Assembly (NCBI GenBank): GCA_020975725.1
Contig: QXJR01000027.1
Location: forward strand, 558,001 to 622,000
DNA length: 64,000 nucleotides
Reading direction: 5' to 3'
Source: Picocystis sp. L7
Taxonomy: Eukaryota; Chlorophyta; Picocystophyceae; Picocystales; Picocystaceae
Shown here one piece after another: positions 1-9,364 of the stretch. The notes below the pieces were generated by a model. The model searched no databases, was not told where the DNA came from, and saw only the letters and a program-made list of their open reading frames with translations. Each line of letters opens with the position of its first letter. Position 1 is the stretch's first letter. The translations under genes and the position numbers were made by a program.

Positions 1-176
1 GAAAAAGGGAGGGTTTGGGCATCCGGACGACGTGGTGGACGGCGCGCAGGTGCGCTTGGATGGCGCTGACCGGAACACCGCACGTGGATCCGCCAACGGG
101 AGGTTCCTGCTCGCGTTTCCCCTCCCCCCTCGGAAACGCACCGTTCCTCCTTCGCAGGTGATCGCAGGTCGCAGCG

Positions 177-685
177 ATGGTGCTCAAGTACGTGGACGCG
201 AACGCGCTCCTTTCGCACGCGTGTTTCGGAAGCGCAGGTTGGAGCGGACGTGGAGGCTGACCTGTGGGCGGCGTGCGTGGATCAGGACGGAGACGTGCCG
301 TTTCAGCGGCCTTCGGATCTATCCGGGAAAGGGATCCCGGTTCGTGCGCGGCGACGGACAGGTGTTCATCTTCCTGAGTCGGAAGGTGAAATCCATGTTC
401 TTCCAGCGCAAGCGACCTTCCAAGCTGGCTTGGACCACCCAGTACCGCAAGGCACACAAGAAGGACCAGGTCTCGGAACAGGCGCGCAAGAAGCGACGCA
501 CACGTGCAGGTGCAGGCGCACGTTCCATCGGCAACGTGTCGGTGGAAGTGATCCAGAAGAAGCGCCAAGAGAAGACGGAAGTGCGTGCGGCAGCTCGCGA
601 CGCCGCCCTGCGTGAGATCAAGGAACGCAACAAGAAGATGAAGGAGGCCAAGAAGACGCAGACCAAGAAGGCGGGCAAGCGCTGA
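177..685 (+). CDS. RPL24: 60S ribosomal protein L24 (eL24), two exons
   Basis: Component of the cytosolic large ribosomal subunit. Exon 1 is only 177-187 (ATG GTG CTC AA) and exon 2 runs 286-685. The 98-bp intron starts GTACGT and ends CAG, with CTGAC about 25 nt before the acceptor. Splicing yields MVLKTETCRFSG followed by the IYPGKGSRFVR and QVFIFLSRK stretches typical of the eL24 zinc-ribbon-like N-terminus, then WTTQYRKAHKK and a basic Lys-rich tail. The spliced product is 136 aa, close to the usual size for the family. Without splicing the open frame upstream gives a non-homologous N-terminus, so the tiny first exon decides the start. The identification is firm from sequence pattern; the exact exon boundary is inferred from frame and the GT-AG rule. 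Confidence 0.93.
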
Positions 686-875
686 GTACGCTTCCCACGC
701 GTGGAAACGGAACCCACGCCGCGCGTAATCCCACCTTTCCTTACACCTCTGTTTTTCCGCTCCCACCACGTGTGCGTGCTCGTTGTGTCGTGCATCGGAA
801 GGCCATGGACGTTCCCGTGGAAGGGAGGTGCGTGAGGCACACCCACACCTCGTCCCACGACACGAGGGATGCGCT

Positions 876-1421
876 TCAAGCACCTTCGCCACGGCGGACC
901 GCGCTTGCGCCTTCCTCGGCTTGCAGCTGCGCCAAGACCACGGCCACCTGGACACAGGCCTCGAGTTCGTCCGCGTCGCGTCCATCCACTCCTTCCAGCG
1001 CCAAGGAAAGCAACACGCGAGAGACGTCCGAGAGGGACGCCTGGCCTTGCGCCACGCGATCCGGCGGTGGGAAGCGCTCGGACGTCGCGCACTGGGAGCA
1101 GATGCAGAGCACGTCGTGTTCGTCTCCGGACGCGTACGATCGCAGCCTCAAGGCCGCGTTGACGGCCTTCCGCTCTCCGTGCGATTCGCACACCGTCCTG
1201 GCCGCCAAGCGGATGGCGTCTCGATCGAAACGCAGCAGCGCGTCTTTCGGCTGCGCCTGTGCGGCGGCCACGAGCGCACGCTTGGCGTCTCCCTTGGCTC
1301 TTCCTTCCTTGGGTTCTGGCGCGCCTGCCGAACGCAGGAGGTCGGCGAAGGCCTCCTTCCACCGCCTCGTCGCCTCCACGGACGACGCACGCACCGCCCA
1401 ACCCCGCACCGCCATGCCCAT
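876..1421 (-). CDS. Hypothetical protein downstream of the SMP/C2 gene (uncertain)
   Basis: I do not recognise this 181-aa frame. It starts at an ATG 30 bases after the stop of the SMP/C2 protein gene on the same strand. The predicted protein is helix-rich (ATRRWKEAFADLLRSAG, then several Ala/Leu-rich helices) and holds a CICSQC cysteine cluster near residue 110. The open frame continues upstream to about 1778 and overlaps the end of the neighbouring gene. It could therefore instead be a last exon of that gene, but I found no donor plus CTGAC branch site to support splicing. GC-rich DNA here is also open on the plus strand over a similar length, so non-coding chance opening remains possible. 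Confidence 0.35.
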   Translation of the reverse strand: MGMAVRGWAVRASSVEATRRWKEAFADLLRSAGAPEPKEGRAKGDAKRALVAAAQAQPKDALLRFDRDAIRLAARTVCESHGERKAVNAALRLRSYASGDEHDVLCICSQCATSERFPPPDRVAQGQASLSDVSRVLLSLALEGVDGRDADELEACVQVAVVLAQLQAEEGASAVRRGEGA

Positions 1422-1450
1422 CGCGTGTCGGAAAGCGTCCTTGACCACGT

Positions 1451-3454
1451 CTATGGACGTCCCTGGGGGTCCTGGAACATCCCCATCCCTGCTTCTGAGG
1501 GAAAGGAACCGGGATGGAGCCAGGGAAACACGGGCTCGGAACGAACCGCTTGTCTCCAGAAGAAACCCACCTGCAAGGTCAAGCCTTCCTCGCCCTTGGT
1601 CCCCGACAAAGGAATCTCCTGCACGCGGAAGAAATGGAGACGGTCCAACAAAGGGGCCAATGGCAAGGAAGCAGAACCGACCAAGCTCTCCCGTACCAAT
1701 GGCTTGCGATGGAGCTCGAAACGTATGGACTCTTGGAACCCCACCTGATCCAACACAAAACGACATTCCTGGTTCCAACCCACACGGGTAGATCTGGCCT
1801 TCTTACCCACGCTGCGTGTCTTGTGATGGGTCTGACCAGGAACGGATGCGATAATGTAATGACGCCCGGTGAGCGTCTTGGAGAACCCAGAGACGTGGAG
1901 GATACGCACAAACAGGGCACCGAAAGGAGCCATCTTCTTGTCCGTACGAATGGAATCCATGCTCAGCAATGGGGTGAAGCTCATCTCCATATGTACCCTG
2001 CGTTGCGTAGGATGACCACGGTCCCCAACCTCGGCAAGGCTTTGGACTTGCTTCGCCACGTAGGACGTGACCTTGATGACCTTCGTCACCGGACGCTGTG
2101 CAAGAGACACAACCGTGCTGGCCACGCGGGAAGGAAAGCGATCGAGTGGCTTATCGACCATCTCGGTGGGAGCCCACGTGTCCGACTTGGAAAGATTGAC
2201 CCACATAGACTGCCGCCCTCCCTCCGCGGGCGCTTTCTGTGTGGACTGGTCTTCCACCAAACAATCGAAATCTATCGATGCCTCTGCCATGATAAGGGAT
2301 GGGGTGATGATCTTCATGAATGCATCTGCCCTGCCTAGCTTCGAAGTCCAGGTGACCTGAGAGGCGGTCTTTTGCCTTTCTTCCGACGTAAGGACCAGGT
2401 GCAATCGCTGGCCCCTAGAATCGACCAAAAAGTGAAACGTCTCCCCCCATTCCGGTTCGAACGATTTCTGGGAAGACGTCTGTGCCATTGCCGTGAAACC
2501 AGCGCTTACATTCATGAGTTCGAGCATAATTGACAGGGCAGGGCTGCCATTTCCCCAGGTGTTCCGAAGGGCCTGCAGTTCCCCTCGTGAAACATGAACG
2601 GATAGGATCCCAAGAGCCTGACGAATCGAGGCAGAGCTTTGCAACCCGTGATCCCCTTCCACGAAGGGAAAAGAGAGAAAAAACGGATGGCACATCCAGT
2701 ACAGGCACTCGCTCTTGAAGAGTGCTTGGAGCCAATTCGAAAGCTTCGGGATGGAACCCACCTGGATGGCATCCAAGAGGGCAAGCGTGTAATCGACTTG
2801 TGGCATGTCAACAAACGCGACATGCAGGCCCCCCACGATGGGCAAGGAGGGAACGATCGGTGAGAAGGTCAACCGAAGCCTTCCAGCAAACGACACATTC
2901 TCGATCTGGGCGCTGAACTTCAAGTACTTGTTCTGCACGATCTTCAGGACAGCCTTGCAGTTGGCATCCCACAGCAAATCCAGATCGATGGAATACAGGG
3001 GCCTACCTTGATCGTCCACGACGAGGTGATTGTCGTGCACGGTCACTCCTTCGATGACGATTGGATTTTCCCCGACATCCACATCTTCGAATCGGATGTC
3101 TTCTCCGAAGTACATCTCCTGCAGGAGGGGTTGGATGAGCTCTCTCAGAGCGAGATCGATGACGCTACTCACACCTTCCCACGACGACTCGATCCATCGA
3201 TTCAAAAACTCGACTTTTTCCACTTCGCTGCTGGAAACCCACGCTGGGAGCTTGCTGAATAGCTTCTCGAGGTCACGAGCGCCCATTCTCCCCATCAGTC
3301 CGGTCCGCAGCCTCTTCCTCCTGGCCTGGATCAGCTTCTTCGCATGTGCTACATTGAGGAAGGCGTGCGTCCAAACCGCCGCCATTGCCAGTCGAGACAG
3401 GAGCACCTTCTTCGCCAGCTTCCATGGCACTGCCAGCACACCGCGCACCTTCAT
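1451..3454 (-). CDS. Extended-synaptotagmin-like protein (SMP-type lipid-binding domain plus C2)
   Basis: A 667-aa protein that probably acts at membrane contact sites. After a short N-terminal hydrophobic, basic segment it carries a region resembling the synaptotagmin-like mitochondrial-lipid-binding (SMP) fold: EKVEFLNRWIESSWEGVSS, then IDLALRELIQPLLQEM, IVIEGVTVHDNHLVVDDQG and DLDLLWDANCKAVLKI. The C-terminal 200 residues contain a C2-like beta-sandwich (GALFVRILHVSGFS, TRVGWNQECRFVLD, SLVGSASLPLAPLLDR). The start is the first ATG in frame; 27 upstream codons lack one. In extended synaptotagmins the SMP domain carries lipids between ER and plasma membrane and C2 domains bind phospholipids with Ca2+. 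The acidic Ca2+-binding loops are not obvious here, so a Ca2+-independent role is possible. Family assignment is by pattern recognition. Confidence 0.7.
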   Translation of the reverse strand: MKVRGVLAVPWKLAKKVLLSRLAMAAVWTHAFLNVAHAKKLIQARRKRLRTGLMGRMGARDLEKLFSKLPAWVSSSEVEKVEFLNRWIESSWEGVSSVIDLALRELIQPLLQEMYFGEDIRFEDVDVGENPIVIEGVTVHDNHLVVDDQGRPLYSIDLDLLWDANCKAVLKIVQNKYLKFSAQIENVSFAGRLRLTFSPIVPSLPIVGGLHVAFVDMPQVDYTLALLDAIQVGSIPKLSNWLQALFKSECLYWMCHPFFLSFPFVEGDHGLQSSASIRQALGILSVHVSRGELQALRNTWGNGSPALSIMLELMNVSAGFTAMAQTSSQKSFEPEWGETFHFLVDSRGQRLHLVLTSEERQKTASQVTWTSKLGRADAFMKIITPSLIMAEASIDFDCLVEDQSTQKAPAEGGRQSMWVNLSKSDTWAPTEMVDKPLDRFPSRVASTVVSLAQRPVTKVIKVTSYVAKQVQSLAEVGDRGHPTQRRVHMEMSFTPLLSMDSIRTDKKMAPFGALFVRILHVSGFSKTLTGRHYIIASVPGQTHHKTRSVGKKARSTRVGWNQECRFVLDQVGFQESIRFELHRKPLVRESLVGSASLPLAPLLDRLHFFRVQEIPLSGTKGEEGLTLQVGFFWRQAVRSEPVFPWLHPGSFPSEAGMGMFQDPQGRP

Positions 3455-4107
3455 CCTGCCGACGCGTCCCGACCATGCGAACCGTTTCTCTGTTTGAAAG
3501 GAACATCGAACCCCGATGCTCTTCCTTTCGTCCAACTAGCCCTTCCGACTCCGAACTCTGCTGAAAGGGAGAGACCGGGAACGAACCCGACCCTGGTTCG
3601 ACCCCATCGACACGTCGAAATGCATGGCTACACGTCCACCCAGCACTTCTCGTGCGCCAACGGTGCACCAGGAAGGCAGGTAGGCATGGAGATAGCAGGA
3701 GAAGAAACGAGGAGGAAAGCGATTCGTCGATCTTTGGATTGCAAAGGAGAGGGATGTCCATCCACAACGCAGGCACGGACACGTTCAAGCTGGATGAGGA
3801 TCCAAAGCACGTGAAACGCAGGAGGGTGCCCTTGTTCCCCTGAACAAAAAAGCATGGATACCTTCGGATGATTTCCGGTAAGGGAATCGCCAGGAGCAGA
3901 AGGCAAAAATTAATGTGTTGCCAGGCTCCGAAAGTGCAACCGTGACTCGAACGGCACAGCAAGGCTGAGCTTGCTGGCCCCGTTTCAAGTATGCCGCAAT
4001 TATTCCCAAAAAGAATTCTGTGTGTCATGTGTGCAATCCATTGTGACAAAGTGTCCATGTGTTTCTGTTCGTTTATTTCTCATGATGACAATGGAAAGGC
4101 ACAGAGC
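3455..4107. other. Intergenic: 5' side of SMP/C2 gene and 3' side of MAK16
   Basis: About 650 bases between two minus-strand genes. I see no conserved coding frame, RNA gene or repeat. The part next to MAK16 (about 3,900-4,107) is AT-richer, as expected for a 3' untranslated region. Confidence 0.5.
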
Positions 4108-5063
4108 CTAGTGCATTGTTCGATTCGCGGCTGTTTCCATCTCGTACTCCACAGAAATCCGACCCCTCTTCTTGCGGAAGCTGCTTGGCCCATCCCTAGC
4201 AACCCTTTTTCCCTTGGCATCCACCACATCGGCGCCACCGCCATCGTCCGTGTCTTCTTCATCTGTCCCCTGAGTGTTGGCATCATCAGAATAATCGCCC
4301 TCTGAATCCTCTTCGCTGTCGTAGCTCCTCTCCACGAACTCCTCGATCATGTCGTCTTCATCATAGTCCAGTTCCTCTTCGAGCTCTTCCTCCTGAGCTT
4401 CGGCATCCACCAGGTTGTTCTGGAAAGCCTTGGTGGGGAAATTGTAGATATCGTTGTAGGTCCCTTTCTGCAACCTTGCAACCAACTCTGCTTCGATAGA
4501 CTTCTCGAGCTTGGCAGCTGCCTCTGCCTTGGCTTCTTTTCGACGAAGCTGTTTCTCTTTTCTAGCAGGCATGGTCACAAGCTTGGGCCTGACCTTTGTC
4601 TCCAGCCTCCTCATTCTCAAGAGGTATTGTGTGATTTTGGTGAGTCTCTGTTTGTTTTTGTGGACGAGGAACTTGGGCCAGAACTTGAGGTGTTGATCAA
4701 TCTCCTTCAACGCTTCTCCGTAGTTGCTACTCAACTCGATTCTTTCCCACCACTTTTTGGGCATGTGCGACCTCTCGGGCGTCTTGATGCAAAGGAAGCA
4801 TTTCCCTTCCTCTTCTCGGATGGTCGCATACAAGCTATTGGCCAGCGGGCAGGAGCTTCGATTGCACAGTCCGGTGACGTTGTATTCGTTTCTGCAGAAG
4901 TTGCTGGTTTTGGATCCAGGCAGTTTGGACGCCGCCTTGAAGCTGCAGTGGTGGTGGTTAATCACCTGCGCATTCCCGTTCGTCAGCCGGGATTCCTCGT
5001 CCACACTTCCACTACGTTTCCTTCGTTCCTACGCACCTGCCAGATCACCTCGTCCGCCTGCAT
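4108..5063 (-). CDS. MAK16: Ribosome biogenesis protein MAK16, two exons
   Basis: Nucleolar factor required for 60S subunit assembly. Exon 1 is 5037-5063 (MQADEVIWQ) and exon 2 is 4108-4965, separated by a 71-bp intron with donor GTGCGT and acceptor CAG, and CTGAC 17 nt before the acceptor. The junction restores the family signature WQVI, followed by HHHCSFK, NFCRNEYNVTGLCNRSSCPLANSLYATIR (four-cysteine cluster), the WERIELSSNY block, WPKFLVHKNKQRLTKITQYL and MRRLETK. The C-terminal third is an acidic Asp/Glu tract, then a basic tail, as in other MAK16 proteins. The product is 294 aa, in the normal range. Divergent to the peroxidase gene, sharing about 390 bases. Confidence 0.95.
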
Positions 5064-5455
5064 GACAACGTCGGTGTTGCGACGTTGTTGCCGCCGCCTT
5101 GTGCTCGAGCCGGCGTTTGGGAACCCGAGACGTCCCAACTAACACCTCCCGGTTCGAACCCGAGATCTCCCGGAACAGACCCGAGAGCCGATCGGACCTT
5201 CGGGGGCAACGAACCGGGGACGTACGTCCCCCCGTTGCGAGTTTTTTCTCCCCTTCTGGATCCGGACGTCCTGCACGGTCCTGGACGATAACCGTGTCAA
5301 CGGTTACGGTTATCCTGGTCTCGCACCCGACGACACGGGGGTCCTGGTGGTGGAGCACCGGTACAGATGCACCCCAAGATGGAGCAGTTACACCCCCCTT
5401 TTCGGGGGTGCAGGTGAGGCGATGCACACCGCGTTCGACACCGCGCGCAACCGCC
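5064..5455. promoter_or_regulatory. Divergent promoter region with several perfect palindromes
   Basis: The region between MAK16 (minus) and the peroxidase gene (plus). It contains GGGGACGTACGTCCCC (5216-5231, perfect 16-bp palindrome with a double ACGT core), an inverted repeat GATAACCGT (5287-5295) / ACGGTTATC (5306-5314) with a 10-nt spacer, and a hairpin with CACCCCC / GGGGGTG arms (5391-5397, 5404-5410). ACGT cores are bound by plant-type bZIP factors, so a regulatory role is plausible; that is inference. Confidence 0.4.
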
Positions 5456-6343
5456 ATGGCGAGCACGCGTTGTGCTCGCATTCCGACGCTTGCGTCCGCT
5501 TCCGGATCTGGGACGCGGTCCGGGAAGGGATGCACGAGGAGGGAGGTGATGCAGGGGATTCCCATGGCTGCGACAGGACTGTGGCTGGCGCAGCAGTCCA
5601 AGGCCTGGGCGGACGCAGGCGTGCGAAGCCAAGAAGACCGTCGCGCCACGATGATGAAGGCGTTCCATGAAGCCGCACCGCAAACGAAGGCTCCCGTGCT
5701 GCTTCGCTTGGCCTTCCACGACGCGGGCACGTACGACGCTGCCACCGACACGGGTGGAGCGAACGGTTCGATCCGCTTCGAGCTCAGCCGACCCGAGAAC
5801 GGTGGGCTCAAGCGCGGCATGCGTTGCATCGACGAGGTGAGGGATGCTCTGCGTGGGACGTCCGAAGAGAACGCGACGTACGCCGACCTGATATCGGTCG
5901 GAGGTGCGTATGCAGTGGAGGTCTGTGGCGGTCCAAGGATCGACGTGCCGGTGGGACGGTTGGACGTCGCGCAACCGGATCCCGAAGGACGCATGCCGCT
6001 CGAAGATTATTCGGCGGGTAGATTGAAGGATGTGTTTCGACGGGGAGGATACACGGTGCAGGAGTTCGTGGCCCTTTCCGGCGCACACACCGTGGGAGGC
6101 AAAGGTTTCGGTGCGCCATTGGAGTTCAGTTCGGTGTACTATTCGGAGTTGCTGAGGAAGCCGTGGGAAGATCCGTCGGACAAGATGAACCAGATGATTG
6201 GTTTGGCTTCCGACCACGCCATGGCGGACGACGAGGAATGCCAGCAGTGGATCCGAAGGTACGCGGAGGACCAAGACCTGTTCTTTCGCGATTTTGCACG
6301 TGCCTATGAGAAGATGAGCGTTTCGGGCGCCCGTTTCGCCTGA
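5456..6343 (+). CDS. Ascorbate-peroxidase-like class I haem peroxidase with lumenal (Tat-type) targeting
   Basis: A 295-aa protein that likely reduces H2O2. The first ~27 residues are a Ser/Ala/Arg-rich transit-like sequence. They are followed by Arg-Arg (28-29), a hydrophobic stretch (about 33-46) and an Ala-Trp-Ala cleavage-like site (50-52), i.e. a bipartite plastid transit plus twin-arginine thylakoid signal. The peroxidase domain has the distal motif LLRLAFHDAGTYD with Arg84 and His88 but Phe87 in place of the Trp usual in ascorbate peroxidases. The proximal motif is ALSGAHTVG (His211). The loop carrying the second Trp of ascorbate peroxidase (GPWT region) is shortened and that Trp is absent. 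The C-terminus YAEDQDLFFRDFARAYEKMS is classical. It could belong to the TL29/APX4-like group, but unlike some of those it keeps both catalytic histidines. Peroxidase family is sure; substrate is not. Confidence 0.85.
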   Translation: MASTRCARIPTLASASGSGTRSGKGCTRREVMQGIPMAATGLWLAQQSKAWADAGVRSQEDRRATMMKAFHEAAPQTKAPVLLRLAFHDAGTYDAATDTGGANGSIRFELSRPENGGLKRGMRCIDEVRDALRGTSEENATYADLISVGGAYAVEVCGGPRIDVPVGRLDVAQPDPEGRMPLEDYSAGRLKDVFRRGGYTVQEFVALSGAHTVGGKGFGAPLEFSSVYYSELLRKPWEDPSDKMNQMIGLASDHAMADDEECQQWIRRYAEDQDLFFRDFARAYEKMSVSGARFA

Positions 6344-6911
6344 ACCCTGTGGAAGTCGCGATGCCGACGTGGGGCCGCGTAGAATGCCTCGGGCTCGTGG
6401 GAGGCGGGACGGACGCGGTTCATGAATGGGAGCGTGCACGACGATGTCTTCCACACGTGGAAAGCGGCATTCTTGCTTCGTTTCCAATGCTTCGAGCAAG
6501 CCTTGCCGTGGACGTGTCCGCGTCCCAGGGTGGTGTCGCATGGAGACGATCGAAGCTCCTCTCCTGTAGCCAACGTTTCTGCTTCGTCTTCCACGGGCAC
6601 TGCCATCTTCCATCGGAAAGGAACCCCCTCACGGGGTGCGCTTCGTGCTTCGCTTCGGGGGGAACCACGTTCGGATGCCGTCGTTCCCACCACCTCCCAC
6701 CGCCCCTGTGGGTTTCCCTCGGAGGTCCCTCCTGGACGCCCCCTTCCCCCTCTCGTATCCGTAACCGTTTTGCGGTTGTGGCTCGTATCCGTCCACGTGG
6801 TGGCCATGGGTCGGATGTCGGCAGGAGGGAGGTGGACGTCCCATCGAAAGCGGCATCGTCCACCACACGTGGCGGATTGAGACGCCTGCTGCGCTTCCGA
6901 TACGTGGAGAA
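6344..6911. other. Intergenic between peroxidase and nucleoporin genes
   Basis: About 570 GC-rich bases. Open frames on both strands here have no recognisable conservation. It presumably holds the peroxidase 3' end and the promoter of the downstream gene. No repeat or RNA gene seen. Confidence 0.4.
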
Positions 6912-8168
6912 ATGAAGCGAACGAGCGAGAAACAGATCACCAAAGACGACTGCCGGGACGAGGAAGAAGAAGGAGGGGAAGAAGAGGCGAGGATCGGACC
7001 CGACGCGTACGAAAAGGCGAGCTCGGACGTGCTGGCCGCACGAAGGATCGTCAAAGTGAAACGTAGGCACGCACCCGCGCCAGCCACGCCCACGCCCACC
7101 GAAAAAACGGAAGAGAAGAACAAAGACGTGCCGGTAAACCCGTTCGCAAGCGGTGGGTTCAAGCTTGCGCCTTCCGCAACCGAAACGGCCCGAGAGGAAG
7201 AGACGAAGACGAGTTCGGAAGAACCAGAGAAAAAAAAAGACGAAGAGCAAGGCGTAGGCGACAAACCGAAAGAGGAGGTGGAAAACGGAAAACCTACGAG
7301 CGATTCTGGGAAACAATCCGACGAAGAGAAAAACGAGGAGGAAGGACCCGAAGACGAAACGAAGGAAGAAGAAAGCGGGAAGAACGAAACATACAACGGG
7401 TTCGCCAACCGTCCGAATCCTTTCGTGTCCACGACGGGAGGATCGCGTTTCCAAACCAACGCCGGCTCCTTCAAGTCGGAAGCAACGGCCAAGAGCAACT
7501 TCTCCTTCGGAAGTGGAGGTTTTGGAGGCTTGGCTGCTTCCGGGGCATCGGCAGGCTTTGGCGGACTGGCGGCCGCTAGCAACACGACGGGCTTTGGCTT
7601 CGGTTCAGCAACTACTACAGGGTTTGGAAAAACCACCAGCATTTTTGGGAATAAAGCAGAAAACGGGGATGGAAAGGAAGCCGGAGAGGAAGAACCATCC
7701 AGGGATGCGTATGTTGCCAAGCACCCTGTTGTCAAGCTGGAGGAGAAGGATATGAAGACCGGCGAGGAGGATGAGCAAGTGGCCTACACACAGAAAGGTG
7801 TCTTGTACGAGTACGTGGATAACAGCTGGAAGGAAAGAGGTAGAGGGGACGTTAGAATAAACATAGATAGCAGCAAGAGTGCAAGGATAGTCATGAGATC
7901 CAAGGGCAACCTGCGTCTCCTCATGAATGCGAAGTTGTGGCCAGAAATGCAATGCAACAAAATGATCGGAACGAACGGGGTCACCTTTGCTGTGTTTAAC
8001 TACGCGGCGCCTGCACAAGAGGACGAGGGCAAGGCTTTGGAGGACAGGAAAGACGAGACCAACCAGGCAGAGCTGTCCCTTTCCACCTACGCCATCCGCG
8101 TCAAGTCCCCGGAAGTGGTGGACGAGCTCATGGGTGCCATAGACAAGCACAAGACCCAGAGCGCTTGA
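6912..8168 (+). CDS. RanBP1-domain nucleoporin (Nup50/Nup2-like)
   Basis: A 418-aa nuclear-pore-associated protein. The N-terminus (MKRTSEKQITKDD) resembles the basic importin-alpha-binding start of Nup50. A long Glu/Lys-rich acidic linker follows. Residues about 195-250 are rich in Phe-Gly motifs (FSFGSGGFGG, GFGGLAA, GFGFGSATTTGFGK, SIFGN), typical of FG nucleoporins. Residues about 265-410 form a RanBP1 domain: VVKLEEKDMKTGEEDEQVAYTQ, GVLYEY, WKERGRGDVRIN, RIVMRSKGNLRLLMNAKLWPEM, and YAIRVKSPEVVDELMGAI. In this family the RanBP1 domain binds Ran-GTP and helps release cargo at the nuclear basket. Single exon. The family call is strong; orthology to Nup50 rather than Nup2 cannot be decided. 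Confidence 0.9.
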   Translation: MKRTSEKQITKDDCRDEEEEGGEEEARIGPDAYEKASSDVLAARRIVKVKRRHAPAPATPTPTEKTEEKNKDVPVNPFASGGFKLAPSATETAREEETKTSSEEPEKKKDEEQGVGDKPKEEVENGKPTSDSGKQSDEEKNEEEGPEDETKEEESGKNETYNGFANRPNPFVSTTGGSRFQTNAGSFKSEATAKSNFSFGSGGFGGLAASGASAGFGGLAAASNTTGFGFGSATTTGFGKTTSIFGNKAENGDGKEAGEEEPSRDAYVAKHPVVKLEEKDMKTGEEDEQVAYTQKGVLYEYVDNSWKERGRGDVRINIDSSKSARIVMRSKGNLRLLMNAKLWPEMQCNKMIGTNGVTFAVFNYAAPAQEDEGKALEDRKDETNQAELSLSTYAIRVKSPEVVDELMGAIDKHKTQSA

Positions 8169-8651
8169 TTGGCACACTTGCCATTGTAATGCGTTGGGTC
8201 AAGACACCGCCCTCCTTCTCCACTCTGATCCTTCCACCTTGATCCTCCTGGGTCTTCCATCCAAAAGTGTAACCGAACCGAGCCTGGACCACATCCACCC
8301 ACCAGGTTGGACGACCCCACGCCAGTGCGGTGCGCAACCGAAGCACCAGGAGGAGACGTGCGCGCACAAAACGCCCGCGAATCCGACGTGCGACGATCGT
8401 GCTGGCGTGGCGACCCTGCCGGCATCGCCGAAGCGCGCGAGCCAGACGCACGGGACGTGTAGGGTTCCCGTTGCCGGCATCTACCTTGCGTCGGAAACGG
8501 CGAGCATCGGTTGGAAGTGGTGTGTGCGGATCCTCAAGAAGCTGCACGGCTCCGAACCGCGAGGTGGAAGACCTCCACCAGCATTCCAAGGTGGTGGGCA
8601 CACGTCGGCACCTGCGCAGGTGCGAGTATTCCGTGCTGAAGACAGGCCGGA
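8169..8651. other. Intergenic upstream of SYS1
   Basis: About 480 bases between two plus-strand genes. I see no conserved coding frame; a long minus-strand frame here is judged a chance opening in GC-rich DNA. Confidence 0.4.
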
Positions 8652-9167
8652 ATGTTCTACGGAGCAACGGTGTGGGATCCGGTGCTCATCTGTGCACAGA
8701 TCACCTGCATGCAATGCTCATTCTACCTCAGTCTGGCGGTCTTCGTGTGGCTCTTCATTGGGACCAGTCAGCCAGTCTCGCTGCACTATTTGCTGGATGC
8801 ATCGTACATCAGTGTAAATTCGACGTTAGGATGGTTGACCATTCTCTCCTTTGTCACCAATGGATTGGCAGGTGCAGCTTTGTTGGCCATGGTCGTTGAA
8901 AGGGCGAAAAAGTGTCTGGACTTCTCCGCCACAGTCTTCATCGTTCATTTTTTCGTCACCTGGGGATATGGAGGATTTCCAACTCATCTAGCCTGGTGGG
9001 TCACCATGGGCATATCCCTCTTGATTATGGCCGTCGTAGGTGAATGGCTCTGCATTTGGAGAGAGATGCAGGAGATCCCACTGAGCACCATCGCATCTCG
9101 AGGGCGTGCTGCAGCAACCCGTCTGGAGAACGTCCTGCTGCGCCGGGACAACGCCAGCAGCGATTGA
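8652..9167 (+). CDS. SYS1: Golgi membrane protein SYS1
   Basis: A 171-aa four-pass Golgi membrane protein. In yeast and animals Sys1 recruits the Arf-like GTPase Arl3/ARFRP1 to the trans-Golgi. The N-terminus MFYGATVWDPVLICAQITCMQ matches the family opening (x-WDP-x-LI-x-Q). Further marks are a conserved CLDFSATVFIVHFF segment, THLAWWVTMGISLLIMAVVGEWLC in the last membrane span, and a cytoplasmic REMQEIPLS motif. Four hydrophobic segments lie at about 13-37, 60-85, 93-110 and 118-138. Length and order match the family. Single exon. Confidence 0.93.
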   Translation: MFYGATVWDPVLICAQITCMQCSFYLSLAVFVWLFIGTSQPVSLHYLLDASYISVNSTLGWLTILSFVTNGLAGAALLAMVVERAKKCLDFSATVFIVHFFVTWGYGGFPTHLAWWVTMGISLLIMAVVGEWLCIWREMQEIPLSTIASRGRAAATRLENVLLRRDNASSD

Positions 9168-9364
9168 ATCGAACTTTTTGGACGCAGAATAAAGGTGCAC
9201 CCAGGACGGATTGGCATCAGGTGCATGCTCATGTTGAGATAAATCTTTGAACCGCCCGGTTTCGGCCAGTCCAGGTATCCTCTTCACCCACAGCTTGTCT
9301 GAACTCTCCAATCTACCGACAGTTGAACAGCATCCCTTCGTTCTCTGATTTTGGATTCAGCTCC
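9168..9364. other. SYS1 3' region
   Basis: Bases between the SYS1 stop and the first heat-shock element. An AATAAA-like sequence lies just after the stop (about 9188), which may serve polyadenylation. Nothing else recognised. Confidence 0.35.

Noticed and set aside
1451-1580. Splice joining the SMP/C2 gene to the 876-1,421 frame
   Set aside because: Candidate donors (GTGGGT, GTTTCT) and acceptors exist, but no CTGAC-type branch site is present, unlike nearly all other introns here.
783-1748. Long plus-strand open frames opposite the SMP/C2 gene
   Set aside because: GC-rich DNA opens all frames here; the sequences are Arg/Pro/His-rich without any conserved pattern, and the opposite strand carries a real gene.
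5150-5175. GGTTCGAACCC resembling a tRNA B box
   Set aside because: No flanking 5-bp T-stem and no upstream A box or acceptor stem.
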